A stretch of 64,000 nucleotides of DNA from Sphingobium sp. Cam5-1 (GTDB lineage Bacteria > Pseudomonadota > Alphaproteobacteria > Sphingomonadales > Sphingomonadaceae): NCBI RefSeq assembly GCF_015693305.1, contig NZ_CP065139.1, positions 953,898-1,017,897 on the forward strand, read 5' to 3'. Numbering within the stretch: position 1 is the stretch's first letter; each line of letters begins with the position of its first letter. Under the pieces are notes generated by a model. It was not told the origin of the DNA, did not search any database, and saw nothing but the letters and a program-made list of their open reading frames with translations. Positions 51,130 to 60,404 of the stretch are shown piece by piece. The position numbers were made by a program, and so were the translations under genes.

Positions 51130-51656
51130 CCGCTTTCCAAAAGCTGCTCGTGCTGGGAGGTGCCCGTTCGGGCAAGAGCCGCCATGCCGAAGCGCAGTGC
51201 GAAGCCCTGCCCGGCGTCATCACCTACATCGCCACGGCCGAGGCGTATGATGCTGAAATGCACGAAAGGATCGCCACGCATCGCGCCCGCCGCAACGCGC
51301 GCTGGCGAACGATCGAAGCCCCAATCGATCTGCCCGCCGCGATCCGGAATGCCCACGCGCATACGCTAGCTGGCCCGATCTTAGTCGATTGCCTTACCCT
51401 GTGGCTGTCCAACCTGCTGCTGGCTGGCGACGACATTGCCCGGTGGAGCGAAGAGCTGATCGCCGCCATCACCGGCTGCACCGTTCCCATTGTGCTGGTC
51501 GCCAATGAAGTCGGCCTCTCCATCGTCCCGGAAAATGCACTTGCCCGCCGTTTCAGAGACGAAGCGGGCCTGCTTAATCAGCATGTGGCCGCCGCTTGCG
51601 ACAGGGTGGTGTTTGTCGCCGCTGGCCTGCCCCTGACATTCAAGCAAGGCGGATGA
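51126..51656 (+). CDS. cobU: Bifunctional adenosylcobinamide kinase/guanylyltransferase, CobU
   Basis: A 176-residue P-loop enzyme (CobP in P. denitrificans naming). GGARSGKS lies at 11-18, then YIATAEAYDAEMHERIATH with the guanylylated His, ILVDCLTLWLSNLL, and LVANEVGLSIVPENALARRF. It ends the riboswitch 3 operon and overlaps cbiB by 4 bp. Confidence 0.94.
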   Translation: MTAFQKLLVLGGARSGKSRHAEAQCEALPGVITYIATAEAYDAEMHERIATHRARRNARWRTIEAPIDLPAAIRNAHAHTLAGPILVDCLTLWLSNLLLAGDDIARWSEELIAAITGCTVPIVLVANEVGLSIVPENALARRFRDEAGLLNQHVAAACDRVVFVAAGLPLTFKQGG

Positions 51657-51935
51657 AGAAGGACGCGGCTGCAAGCCATTTTGAAAATCGCTGATGCCAA
51701 CAGCGCTGCTTGCCGTAGAGGCCGAATAAAGTCGTTGCGCGAATCGACGGCGTGATAAATGGCTCTGACCGGCTTGCCTGCGATCTACTCGGTCAATATG
51801 GCACGCTCAATAATGCGTGGAGGGATTTTATAGGAGCCAGCGATCATGGCAGGGGCAATATGCTCCGAACCCAGGCGAAATTGGAAGATCGCCAGGGTTT
51901 GATCAGATCGCGGTTTCTGGACAGGGGATAAGTCA
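51657..51935. other. Non-coding gap where a transhydrogenase alpha-1 gene might be expected
   Basis: The 279 bp between cobU and the transhydrogenase genes contain stops in all plus frames and only short fragments. No recognisable piece of pntAA or of a transposase was found. Near its right end AGGGG (51922-51926) is the ribosome site for the GTG at 51936. It probably holds the transhydrogenase promoter. Confidence 0.4.
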
Positions 51936-52226
51936 GTGAACGCTTTCAATGCAGATTATCTGTTCGTCTTCATATTGGCGGCCTTTCTTGGTTTTCAGCT
52001 GATCAAGAAGGTATCGCCTTTGTTGCACTCGCCGTTGATGTCGCTGACCAATGCGATAGCGGCGGTTGTGATTGTGGGGGCGATCACGATCACGGGTGAG
52101 GCGGGCGCAACGCCGCTGGCCAAGACGCTGGGCTTCATCGCGGTGTTCTGCGCGACGGTGAACCTTGTGAGCGGGTTCATGATCACCGATCGCATGCTCA
52201 AGATGTTCAAGCCGCGGGGGAAGTAA
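51936..52226 (+). CDS. NAD(P) transhydrogenase alpha-2 subunit (membrane part), PntAB
   Basis: A 96-residue membrane subunit corresponding to the C-terminal membrane domain of E. coli PntA. Three hydrophobic segments are visible (YLFVFILAAFLGFQLI, AIAAVVIVGAITITG, LGFIAVFCATVNLVSGFMIT), ending MLKMFKPRGK, typical of the split alphaproteobacterial subunit. With PntB it forms the proton channel. The GTG start has AGGGG 9 nt upstream. The expected NAD-binding alpha-1 partner is not next to it. Confidence 0.9.
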   Translation: MNAFNADYLFVFILAAFLGFQLIKKVSPLLHSPLMSLTNAIAAVVIVGAITITGEAGATPLAKTLGFIAVFCATVNLVSGFMITDRMLKMFKPRGK

Positions 52227-52229
52227 CAG

Positions 52230-53624
52230 ATGGACGCCTTCGTACCCTTCGCGGCGATTGTCGCGTCCGCTTTGTTCATCCTGTCGCTGATGTGGATGAG
52301 CCATCCCTCGACCGCCCGTCGCGGCGTGCGCGCGGGCGAGATCGGCATGGTCATCGCCATCGTCGGCGCGCTGGTCCAGCATGAGGTGGTGGACTATAAT
52401 CTGATCATCATCGCGATGATCGCGGGCGCGGCGGCGGGCATTCCGATGGCGCTGCTGATGCCGATGACGGCGATCCCGCAGCGAACCGCCATCTCCCACG
52501 CCTTTGGCGCGCTGGCTGTAGGCCTGATCGGTGCGGCGGAATATTACAAGCATGCCCATGCGGAATATGCGGGCGGCTTCATCCTGTGGGCGCTGATGTT
52601 CGAGATGCTGCTGGGTTTCCTGACCTGCACGGCCTCGATCATCGCCTTTGCCAAGCTGCAGGAGCTGATGGGCAGCCGTCCGGTCTCTTTCCCCGGCCAG
52701 CGCATCGTCAATGGCGCGGTGGCGCTGGCGACGGTGGCGATCGGCATCATGCTCGCGATCGATCCGACGCAGACCTGGCTGTTCCCGCTGTTCGCCGGCC
52801 TGGCGCTGCTGTTCGGCATATTGCTGGTCATCCCGATCGGCGGGGCGGACATGCCGACGGTCATCGCGCTTCTGAACAGCTATGCGGGCCTTGCGGCATC
52901 GGCGATGGGCTTTGCGCTGGGTAACAAGCTGCTGATCGTGGCGGGCGCGCTCGACGGCGCATCGGGCTTCATCCTGGCGCTGGTGATGTGCAAGGCGATG
53001 AACCGCAGCTTTGCCAACGTCATGTTCGGCGGCTTCGGCAAGGTGGTCGCAGGCGCTGCGGGCGGCAAGGACGACCGCGTCGTACGCTCGGCGTCTGCCG
53101 AGGAAGCCGCGATGCAGCTGGAAAATGCCAGCAGCGTGGTCATCATCCCCGGCTATGGCATGGCCGTCGCCCAGGCGCAGCACAAGGTCAGCGAGCTGTA
53201 TCAGGCGCTCACCAGGAAGGGCGTGGACGTCAAGTTCGCGATCCACCCGGTGGCGGGCCGCATGCCCGGCCACATGAACGTGCTGCTGGCCGAAGCCAAC
53301 GTGCCTTACGAACAGCTGGTCGACCTTGACGACATCAACCCTGAACTGCCGCAGGCGGACGTTGCGGTGATCATCGGCGCGAACGACACGGTGAACCCGT
53401 CGGCGCGCGACGATCCGCAGAGCGCGATTGCGGGGATGCCGATCATCGAGGCGGACAGGGCCAAGTCTGTGTTCGTGATCAAACGCTCGATGAACGCGGG
53501 CTTCGCCGGGATCGACAATCCGATCTACTATAACAGCAACACCCAGATGCTGTTCGGCGACGCCAAGGACATGGTCGGTTCCATCGCCAAGGAACTCAGC
53601 GGAGGCGGCTCAGGCCTCCACTGA
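52230..53624 (+). CDS. pntB: NAD(P) transhydrogenase beta subunit, PntB
   Basis: A 464-residue subunit: about nine membrane helices in the first 270 residues, then the NADP-binding domain III with VVIIPGYGMAVAQAQHKVSE, KFAIHPVAGRMPGHMNVLLA, IGANDTVNPSARDDPQSAI and VFVIKRSMNAGFAGIDNPIY. It couples proton entry to NADPH formation. It follows the alpha-2 gene by 3 bp and ends before a strong terminator. Confidence 0.95.
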   Translation: MDAFVPFAAIVASALFILSLMWMSHPSTARRGVRAGEIGMVIAIVGALVQHEVVDYNLIIIAMIAGAAAGIPMALLMPMTAIPQRTAISHAFGALAVGLIGAAEYYKHAHAEYAGGFILWALMFEMLLGFLTCTASIIAFAKLQELMGSRPVSFPGQRIVNGAVALATVAIGIMLAIDPTQTWLFPLFAGLALLFGILLVIPIGGADMPTVIALLNSYAGLAASAMGFALGNKLLIVAGALDGASGFILALVMCKAMNRSFANVMFGGFGKVVAGAAGGKDDRVVRSASAEEAAMQLENASSVVIIPGYGMAVAQAQHKVSELYQALTRKGVDVKFAIHPVAGRMPGHMNVLLAEANVPYEQLVDLDDINPELPQADVAVIIGANDTVNPSARDDPQSAIAGMPIIEADRAKSVFVIKRSMNAGFAGIDNPIYYNSNTQMLFGDAKDMVGSIAKELSGGGSGLH

Positions 53625-53647
53625 ACCGCCACTCAACTGCACAAGAT

Positions 53648-53677
53648 AAAGCCCGCTGCCCCCAAGCAGCGGGCTTT
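53648..53677. terminator. Rho-independent terminator after pntB
   Basis: AAAGCCCGCTGC (53648-53659) pairs perfectly with GCAGCGGGCTTT (53665-53676), with a short C/A loop and flanking A and T runs, 24 bp after the stop. Confidence 0.9.
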
Positions 53678-53960
53678 TGTCATAGGGGTTCGCCCGCGGC
53701 CTGTGGGAGAAGTATTGCGCTAGCGGCTGCTCAGTCGAGCGATGCGTCATTGATGTTGATCGTGCCAATTGCTGCAAAAATGCAGACCCAATTTGCGAAT
53801 ATGAGATGTTGATTGCACAATCGCGCCCGCGCATGGACAGCACCAACTCCATGGCGATTGGCGTTACTGCTGTGCTCTTTGGAATATCGGTCCTGGGAAG
53901 CACAGCCAGATCACGCGCCCGATCATTATCGGAGACGCTCCGCGAGTGCAGGGAAAAGAT
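53678..53960. promoter_or_regulatory. Upstream region of the crotonase operon with a palindrome
   Basis: The gap has no supported gene. CTGCA (53772-53776) and TGCAG (53781-53785) flank AAAA, inside two CCAATT direct repeats (53765-53770 and about 53788-53793). This could be a regulator site for the downstream enoyl-CoA hydratase genes. No promoter was identified with confidence. Confidence 0.35.
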
Positions 53961-55031
53961 ATGACAGACCAGCTGATCCTCTCGGTCGAAAATGGCGTGG
54001 GCCGCATCCGGCTGAACCGTCCCAAGGCTATCCACGCGCTGACCCCGGAGATGTGCGAGGCGATCAATCAGGTGCTGCTGGACTGGCGCGACGATCCGGC
54101 GGTGCGGATGGTCATGATCGACCATGCCGAAGGGCGCGGATTCTGTGCCGGAGGTGACATCGCGCTTATCGCCAGTAGCGCAAAGACGGACTGCGCAGCG
54201 GCCGAGCATTTCTTCCGCGTCGAATATCGAATGAACCATCTGTTGTTCGTCTACGACAAACCTATCGTGGCCTTCATCGATGGGATTGTGATGGGCGGCG
54301 GCGTCGGTCTCTCGCTGCCTTGCCGATATCGTGTTGCGACGGAGCGTACGACCTTCGCGATGCCTGAAACCGGAATTGGCCTTTTCCCCGATGTGGGTGG
54401 AGGCTGGTTTCTGCCTCGGCTGCCTGGACGGGTCGGCGCATGGCTTGCCGCGACCGGAGCACGTCTGGATGGTGCGGATTGCGTCGCGATCGGGATTGCG
54501 ACCCATTATGTCGGCTCTGACAGGCTGGGTGCGCTCAAGGCGGAAATCCTCACGCATCCCTCTCAAGTTTCGACCATCCTCGATCAGGCAAATGAACTCG
54601 CTCCGGAGTCCCGGTTGATGGCGCAGCGGGACGGGATCGATCGCCTGTTCGCGAGCGATGCCTTGGAGGATATCCTTGCTGCCCTCCGGGCGGACGGGTC
54701 GGAATGGGCGGACAAGCAGTTGGCGGTGCTTGCAACCAAGTCGCCACAAACGGTCAAGGTCGCCCTGCGCCAACTGGCGGAGGGCGCCGCCTTTACTGAC
54801 TTTGCGGACAATATGCGAAACGAATATCGCCTGGCCTGCCACATCATTCGCCGTCCCGATTTCGTCGAGGGGGTGCGCGCGGTGATCTTTGACAAGGACA
54901 ACGCTCCCAAATGGTCCCCGGCCACGCCAGAGGAGGTTGATGACAGGTTGATAGATAGTCTCTTTGCGCCTCTACCGCAGGACAAGGAATGGACCCCTCT
55001 GCCTCAAACGGAAATCTCTCATGACCTTTGA
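53961..55031 (+). CDS. Enoyl-CoA hydratase/isomerase family, 3-hydroxyisobutyryl-CoA hydrolase type
   Basis: A 356-residue crotonase-fold protein of the ECH_2 subgroup. [11 protein letters not shown] and [20 protein letters not shown] form the CoA oxyanion hole; [20 protein letters not shown] with Glu136 is the catalytic block shared with valine-pathway 3-hydroxyisobutyryl-CoA hydrolase. Length is right for that group. ATG at 53961 has AGGGAAAAG upstream; a GTG at 53946 is less likely. It overlaps the next gene by 11 bp. Role in valine breakdown is likely; other acyl-CoA thioester hydrolysis is possible. Confidence 0.85.
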   Translation: MTDQLILSVENGVGRIRLNRPKAIHALTPEMCEAINQVLLDWRDDPAVRMVMIDHAEGRGFCAGGDIALIASSAKTDCAAAEHFFRVEYRMNHLLFVYDKPIVAFIDGIVMGGGVGLSLPCRYRVATERTTFAMPETGIGLFPDVGGGWFLPRLPGRVGAWLAATGARLDGADCVAIGIATHYVGSDRLGALKAEILTHPSQVSTILDQANELAPESRLMAQRDGIDRLFASDALEDILAALRADGSEWADKQLAVLATKSPQTVKVALRQLAEGAAFTDFADNMRNEYRLACHIIRRPDFVEGVRAVIFDKDNAPKWSPATPEEVDDRLIDSLFAPLPQDKEWTPLPQTEISHDL

Positions 55032-55800
55032 AACCATCACCGTCGAACAGCATGGCGCCGTCACACTAATCACGCTCAACCGGCCGCAAGCGCTCAATGC
55101 GCTCAATAGCCAGGTGCTCAAGGATCTGAGCGCTGCATTCGCCGCCTATGATGCCGATCCGGCGCAACGGTGCGCGGTGCTGACCGGCAGCGGTGAGAAG
55201 GCTTTTGCCGCAGGCGCCGACATCAAGGAGATGGTCGAGAAGCAGGCCGCGGATTTCTTCCTGGAGGATTTCTTTTCTGGCTGGCAAACTGGCGTGGTGG
55301 CAACGCGTAAGCCGTGGATCGCAGCCGTGCAGGGCTTTGCGCTGGGCGGCGGTTGCGAATTGGCGATGATGGCGGACTTCATCATCGCAGGCGACACGGC
55401 AAAATTCGGCCAGCCCGAAATCAAGTTGGGCGTCGCGCCTGGCATGGGCGGTTCCCAGCGCCTGACCCGCGCCGTGGGCAAGGCGAAGGCGATGGAAATG
55501 TGTCTGACCGGCCGCATGATGGATGCCGCCGAAGCAGAGCGTTCCGGATTGGTAAGCCGCATCGTGCCTGCCGCGCAGCTGTTGGAAGAGGCGCTTAAAA
55601 CTGCCGCCGCCATCGCCTCGATGCCGCCAATGGCAGCAATGGTGAACAAGGAGATGGTGAACATCGCCTTTGAAACGGGGCTGGCTCAAGGCATATTGAC
55701 CGAGCGGCGCCTTTTCCAGATCCTCACCGCTACCGAGGACAGGGCAGAAGGCATGAGCGCTTTTGTGGAGAAGCGCGCAGGGGTGTGGCGCGGTCGCTGA
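55021..55800 (+). CDS. Enoyl-CoA hydratase
   Basis: A 259-residue crotonase with both catalytic glutamates, Glu113 ([13 protein letters not shown]) and Glu133 ([16 protein letters not shown]). [11 protein letters not shown] supplies the oxyanion hole. It hydrates short-chain enoyl-CoA esters in beta-oxidation or branched amino-acid breakdown. It starts 11 bp before the end of the hydrolase gene, so the pair is translationally linked. Confidence 0.9.
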   Translation: MTFETITVEQHGAVTLITLNRPQALNALNSQVLKDLSAAFAAYDADPAQRCAVLTGSGEKAFAAGADIKEMVEKQAADFFLEDFFSGWQTGVVATRKPWIAAVQGFALGGGCELAMMADFIIAGDTAKFGQPEIKLGVAPGMGGSQRLTRAVGKAKAMEMCLTGRMMDAAEAERSGLVSRIVPAAQLLEEALKTAAAIASMPPMAAMVNKEMVNIAFETGLAQGILTERRLFQILTATEDRAEGMSAFVEKRAGVWRGR

Positions 55801-55897
55801 TCAGGCGATCAGTCGCTGGCTTGTTTGTTGGAGAACTCCCTGGCTCGTGCCAGCCGCAACTTGGTGCGACAGGCACGAGCTTTCGGATCGAACCGTT

Positions 55898-58216
55898 TTA
55901 GAAGCGCGCGGACAGGGAAACGCCCCATGTCCGGCCCGTGATCGGGTTCGCGAACTCGACCAATGAACCCGGACTCTCGCCCGATGTAATGCCATCGTAA
56001 GTGGTGTTGTCGGTAACATTCTTCACGAAACCGGAGATTTCCAACTTGGTGGCATCGCCGACCGGCAGTTCGTAACGGATGCCTACATCCATTCGGGCAA
56101 CGGGGGGAATCGATCCTCGCGGATCGTTCAACGCGTCCGTCTCATATCGTGAGGTATAGTATAGGGCAGCATTCAGGCCGAATTTCCCGGTTCCGGCGTC
56201 GATTGTATAATCGGAAACGAGGCCAGCAGTCCATTTGGGCGTGCGACGCAGGCGGAGTACCGACAGGTCAGCGTCCCCCTGCCCAAGGTTGCCCCTGAAC
56301 TCTGAATATTTGGCGTGCAGATAGCCGCCCGTCGCCAGGATCGTCCAGTTCCGAGTGGGCACGAGGGTCAGTTCAGCCTCTACCCCCGTATATTTCGCCT
56401 TCGCGACATTTAAGGTGCTGGACAATAGGCGCGATCCATCAACCTGAAGAACATTCTCTTGCTTGTTGTCGAGAATATTATGGAATGCCGCGATGTTGAA
56501 GCGGACACGATGATCGAAGAGTTCACTTTTGAACCCGATTTCAAATGCATCCATTACTTCCGGGTCATAGGGTTGAACAGCTGTTACAATGTTACCCGTG
56601 CGGCCGCTGAAGCCTCCCGTATTATAACCCCGGCTGTAGCTCGCATAGGCCAGTATGTCGGGATTGAACTTATACTGGACGTTGACCTTTGGCGTGAACT
56701 TCTGAAAGCTCACCCCAGCGGAGACGTCGCCCACCAGCGGTCCCAGAACGCTCATGTCCCGCACCGTTCCCGGCACGGCCGAATAAAGGACATAATGCGT
56801 TTTCTTGCGGTCCCAGGTCTGGCGCCCACCGACAGTCAGGCGAAGCTGGTCCGTCAGGTCATAATCGGCCTGAAAGAATAGCGCGGTCGACCGGTTATGT
56901 TGGTTGGTGACATAGGCATCCACCGAATTGAGGTAGGCAAAGCCCGGCGGCAGCCAATCGGGCAATCCCGTGGCGATGGGAGGCAAGGCGGCAAGGTCCA
57001 CCGACAAGTTGGTTTTCTGGGTATATTCATAGTTCATGTAGAAGAAGCCGCCGACGAGATTGAAGGGGCCATTGAAAGACGTTTCGAACCTTAGTTCCTC
57101 GGAAAACTGATGTGCCTTCAAATTGCTCTCATTGCGCGCCAGGGCGAAGCGCGTGGAGTCATAGTCTCCGAGCGTATATTCCTTGAACTCGCGAAGGCCG
57201 GTCAGGCTGACGAGCCGAATATCATCCGTTGCCTGATATGAAATTTCGCCGGTTAAGGCATTAAGCCGCAAGGAGCCGGGGAATGGCCTCGATTCGACAA
57301 CATTCTTGTCTTTGGTGAGAGGCGTGCAGATGGACGCCGTATAGGGATTAAGGCAAGGCGAGTTCGCGCCGCCGAAATAACCCGGCACCTTGTAGGTGAT
57401 CAGATTTGGCGTCAGCAATTGGGAATAGGGCGGCAAGTCGCTGTCATTTTCTACCCGATCCAGCGCGAGATACAGGTTGAGCTTGTCCGTTGGCGTGGCG
57501 ACGAAGGCCAATCCGAACGTGCGCACGTCCCGATCTCCATTGCGTCCACCCGTCACGATATTTCTGAACTGGCCGTTGTTTTTCCGCACCGTGATGGAGC
57601 CCTTGACCGCCAACAGGTCATTGACGATCGGCGCCATTATGACGCCTTCATAATCATTTTCGCCAAAGCTGCCGAGGGTGAAGCGAACCTTGCCGGTTGC
57701 GTCGGCTGCCGGGTCGGGTCGTGAGCGGATGACGTTGATGGTGCCGCCCGTCGTGTTCTTGCCGTTCAAGACACCCTGCGGGCCGCGAAGCACTTCGATC
57801 CGCTCAATGTCATAGGCGTCCATGAGCGATCCGCGCTGGAAGGCGATCGGGACGCCGTCAACGGTAAAGCCGATGCTGGATTCAAGGCTGGGCAGCACAT
57901 CCTGAATGGACATGCCGCGCAAGCTAAGCTGGGGAACGTCCACGGACGCGCCGGATCGGTTGATCGTCAACCCCGGCACCAGTCCGCGCAGTCCGGTCAG
58001 GTTATCCAGACGTGCATGCTCCAACGTTTCGCTGTTGAAAGCGGAAACCGCAACAGGCACCGATTGCAGTGGCTCGGCACGTTTTTGCGCCGTGACGATA
58101 ATATCTTGCAGCATTCCCGCGCCCGAAGTCTGGTCCTCCGACTGCGGGGTTTGCGCATGGGCCATGGCCGGAAACAGCGGCGCAGAGGCCAATAGAACCC
58201 ACTTCCTGACAGACAT
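55898..58216 (-). CDS. TonB-dependent outer-membrane receptor
   Basis: A 772-residue receptor. Signal peptide MSVRKWVLLASAPLFPAMAH, then plug domain from QDIIVTAQKRAEPLQSVPVA, with GFTVDGVPIAF, RIEVLRGPQGVLNGKNTTGG and INVIRSRP. A 22-strand barrel follows, ending in ITGRTWGVSLSARF with a terminal Phe. Of the type amplified in sphingomonads for uptake of catabolic substrates. The ATG at 58216 has GGAGGGG 8 nt upstream. It is divergent from a CocE/NonD hydrolase, suggesting uptake of the compound that hydrolase attacks. Confidence 0.92.
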   Translation of the reverse strand: MSVRKWVLLASAPLFPAMAHAQTPQSEDQTSGAGMLQDIIVTAQKRAEPLQSVPVAVSAFNSETLEHARLDNLTGLRGLVPGLTINRSGASVDVPQLSLRGMSIQDVLPSLESSIGFTVDGVPIAFQRGSLMDAYDIERIEVLRGPQGVLNGKNTTGGTINVIRSRPDPAADATGKVRFTLGSFGENDYEGVIMAPIVNDLLAVKGSITVRKNNGQFRNIVTGGRNGDRDVRTFGLAFVATPTDKLNLYLALDRVENDSDLPPYSQLLTPNLITYKVPGYFGGANSPCLNPYTASICTPLTKDKNVVESRPFPGSLRLNALTGEISYQATDDIRLVSLTGLREFKEYTLGDYDSTRFALARNESNLKAHQFSEELRFETSFNGPFNLVGGFFYMNYEYTQKTNLSVDLAALPPIATGLPDWLPPGFAYLNSVDAYVTNQHNRSTALFFQADYDLTDQLRLTVGGRQTWDRKKTHYVLYSAVPGTVRDMSVLGPLVGDVSAGVSFQKFTPKVNVQYKFNPDILAYASYSRGYNTGGFSGRTGNIVTAVQPYDPEVMDAFEIGFKSELFDHRVRFNIAAFHNILDNKQENVLQVDGSRLLSSTLNVAKAKYTGVEAELTLVPTRNWTILATGGYLHAKYSEFRGNLGQGDADLSVLRLRRTPKWTAGLVSDYTIDAGTGKFGLNAALYYTSRYETDALNDPRGSIPPVARMDVGIRYELPVGDATKLEISGFVKNVTDNTTYDGITSGESPGSLVEFANPITGRTWGVSLSARF

Positions 58217-58431
58217 ATTCAATTCCCCTCCAATGCATTATCCGACATATTCTTCAGGCCTCATCCGAGCCTTTCGGAAATGCTCTCCCAATGCGCCATT
58301 TGATGATAGTAGCATACGGTTAGATAGCGAACCGAAATGTTTCAACGGCGTCTGGGAGGAGTATATCGGGCAAACACAGCGATCGGTTGGGATACGGCCC
58401 GCTGCGCCCTTCAACCAGTGGAGTGACCATT
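58217..58431. promoter_or_regulatory. Divergent promoter region between the TonB receptor and the hydrolase
   Basis: This 215-bp stretch separates divergent starts. It is AT-richer than the genes. No strong palindrome was found. GGAG (58420-58423) is the ribosome site for the GTG at 58432. Confidence 0.4.
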
Positions 58432-60333
58432 GTGCCATCGGATCTGACAACCGCGCAAACAGCTGTTTTCCGGAACCTTGACGTGCCAATGCGCGATGGC
58501 GTTGATCTGGCCGCCGACCTCTACCTGCCGATGGCGTCGGGACAGTTGGAGCCGGATGTCGGTTATCCCGTGATTGTTATCCGCACCCCTTATAACAAGC
58601 TGTTTGTGCAGGGTTCGTTCGGCACGGCCACTTATCTGACCCGGCGAGGCTACGCGGTTCTGGTTCAGGATGTGCGCGGTACGAACGGGTCGGGCGGCGT
58701 GTTCGACCCGATGATGAATGAGGGGTGGGGCGAACGGCAGGACGGCATTGATACTGTTCGCTGGATCAAGCAGCAAGGTTGGTGCAACGGGAAGGTCGGC
58801 ACTACTGGCCAGTCCTATATGGGTGGGACGCAGCTGCTGCACCTTCAGGCCGAAGGTAATGAGATCGACGCCGCGTTCGTTCAGGTCCCGGCCGTCAGCC
58901 AGTTCAACAATGGCTGGGTCTACAAGGGGGGCGTAATGGATAGCACGGCCTTGTGCTGGACCATGGGCATGGCGTTCACCGCCGCGGCGCGGATGGGCGA
59001 GGAGGTGACCGCAGCGATCAAGGCCGACGCTCGGGCGGTCGGCCTGCCCAGCGGCTTTGCGGCCCCGCAAATGTTAATGGCATCTCCAGATCTGGCATTC
59101 GAAATCGCGCGCGGGCACGCACTGAAGGACGTTCCCATCAACCGGCATATGCCATTCTGGAACGCTTGGCTCGACAACAGGGATAATCCGGAATTCTTCG
59201 CCACGAATGACGCAGCATCGCGGTTCGACCGGGTCAAAGTGCCGGTCCTGCATTTCACTGGATGGTATGATCTGTTCAACCGCAATTCGCTGGACGCGTT
59301 CGTCAACATCTCTCGCCATGGCGCTACTGAAGCGGCGCGTCAGGGGCAGCGGCTGATCATAGGGCCATGGGGGCACGTCGCGAACGGGATGTTCTGTCAT
59401 TTCCCCGATGCACTGGTCGATGACGTCGCCATGATGGGGGCGTGGATGGACCGCCACCTTCTGGGGGTCGCGGGGGACGGGGACGACCATCGGGTCATGC
59501 TGTACGTGATGGGCGAAAATCGTTGGCGGGCCGAGCAGGATTGGCCGCTTCCAGATGCTCGGCCGACGCTGTTCTACTTGCACAGCGACGGTAACGCGAA
59601 CGGCGCAGAGGGCGGCGGGCTGCTGTCTCAGGCTGCTCCGGGCGCGGATGAACCCGCTGACCATTATGTCAGCGATCCTGCTAATCCTGTGCCTTCGCTG
59701 GGCGGGCATTCGTTGCACGGCGGCCCTGCGGATCAACGGCCCAATGACCATCGGCCGGATATTCTTGTCTATACGACGGCGACGCTGGAAGAGGATATGG
59801 AGGTGACGGGCGCGATCCGGGTCATCCTCCATGCGCAATCGTCGGCAACGGACTGCGACTGGTTCGTGAAGCTGATCGACCTGTTTCCGGACGGCCGTTC
59901 CTACAATCTGGCGAGCGGCATGGTGCGGGCGCGCTATCGTAAATCGCGCACCGCCCCGGAAGGGCTGATGCCGGATGCGGTCGAAAGATATGAGATTGAG
60001 CTGGCGCCAACCAGCAACCTGTTCAAAAAGGGGCACCGCGTTCGTATCGTCATTTCCAGCAGCGATTATCCGAACAGCGAGGTGAACCCCCAGGATTTCC
60101 TCGACCTATCCACCGCTGCTCCAAAAGATCATCGGATCGCGCGCCAGACGATCCATCACGATGCCGCACGGCCATCGGCGATCGAGTTGCCTGTGGTGCC
60201 TGCCGATCGACCGAGGCAATGGATAGAGACGCCCTTCCCCTCGGGCGAGACCGGACGATTTTACACCCGGCCCATTCCGGTTGAGGAGGCGCCGCCTGTA
60301 GAGATGCCATTGTCCCTGCTGCCCTATGGCTGA
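58432..60333 (+). CDS. CocE/NonD family hydrolase
   Basis: A 633-residue X-Pro dipeptidyl-peptidase (S15)-like esterase or acylase. The nucleophile is Ser128 in GTTGQSYMGG; Asp (FTGWYDLF) and His (IGPWGHVANG) complete the triad, and a jelly-roll C-terminal domain follows (ILVYTTATLEEDMEVTGAIR onward). The family includes cocaine esterase and glutaryl acylases. No signal peptide is visible. The GTG start is chosen for its GGAG spacing. Together with the divergent TonB receptor it suggests import and cleavage of an ester or amide substrate. Confidence 0.88.
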   Translation: MPSDLTTAQTAVFRNLDVPMRDGVDLAADLYLPMASGQLEPDVGYPVIVIRTPYNKLFVQGSFGTATYLTRRGYAVLVQDVRGTNGSGGVFDPMMNEGWGERQDGIDTVRWIKQQGWCNGKVGTTGQSYMGGTQLLHLQAEGNEIDAAFVQVPAVSQFNNGWVYKGGVMDSTALCWTMGMAFTAAARMGEEVTAAIKADARAVGLPSGFAAPQMLMASPDLAFEIARGHALKDVPINRHMPFWNAWLDNRDNPEFFATNDAASRFDRVKVPVLHFTGWYDLFNRNSLDAFVNISRHGATEAARQGQRLIIGPWGHVANGMFCHFPDALVDDVAMMGAWMDRHLLGVAGDGDDHRVMLYVMGENRWRAEQDWPLPDARPTLFYLHSDGNANGAEGGGLLSQAAPGADEPADHYVSDPANPVPSLGGHSLHGGPADQRPNDHRPDILVYTTATLEEDMEVTGAIRVILHAQSSATDCDWFVKLIDLFPDGRSYNLASGMVRARYRKSRTAPEGLMPDAVERYEIELAPTSNLFKKGHRVRIVISSSDYPNSEVNPQDFLDLSTAAPKDHRIARQTIHHDAARPSAIELPVVPADRPRQWIETPFPSGETGRFYTRPIPVEEAPPVEMPLSLLPYG

Positions 60334-60404
60334 CCGGGGATCATCCCGCAGCTAGGCGGGCCTCCCAGATCATCGGGCATAATTTCGTGGCCGGCGTCGG
60401 CAGC

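Noticed and set aside
51657..51935. Possible remnant of pntAA or an insertion sequence
   Set aside because: Translation in plus frames and part of the minus strand gave only short pieces with no resemblance to transhydrogenase domain I or a transposase, and no terminal inverted repeats were found.
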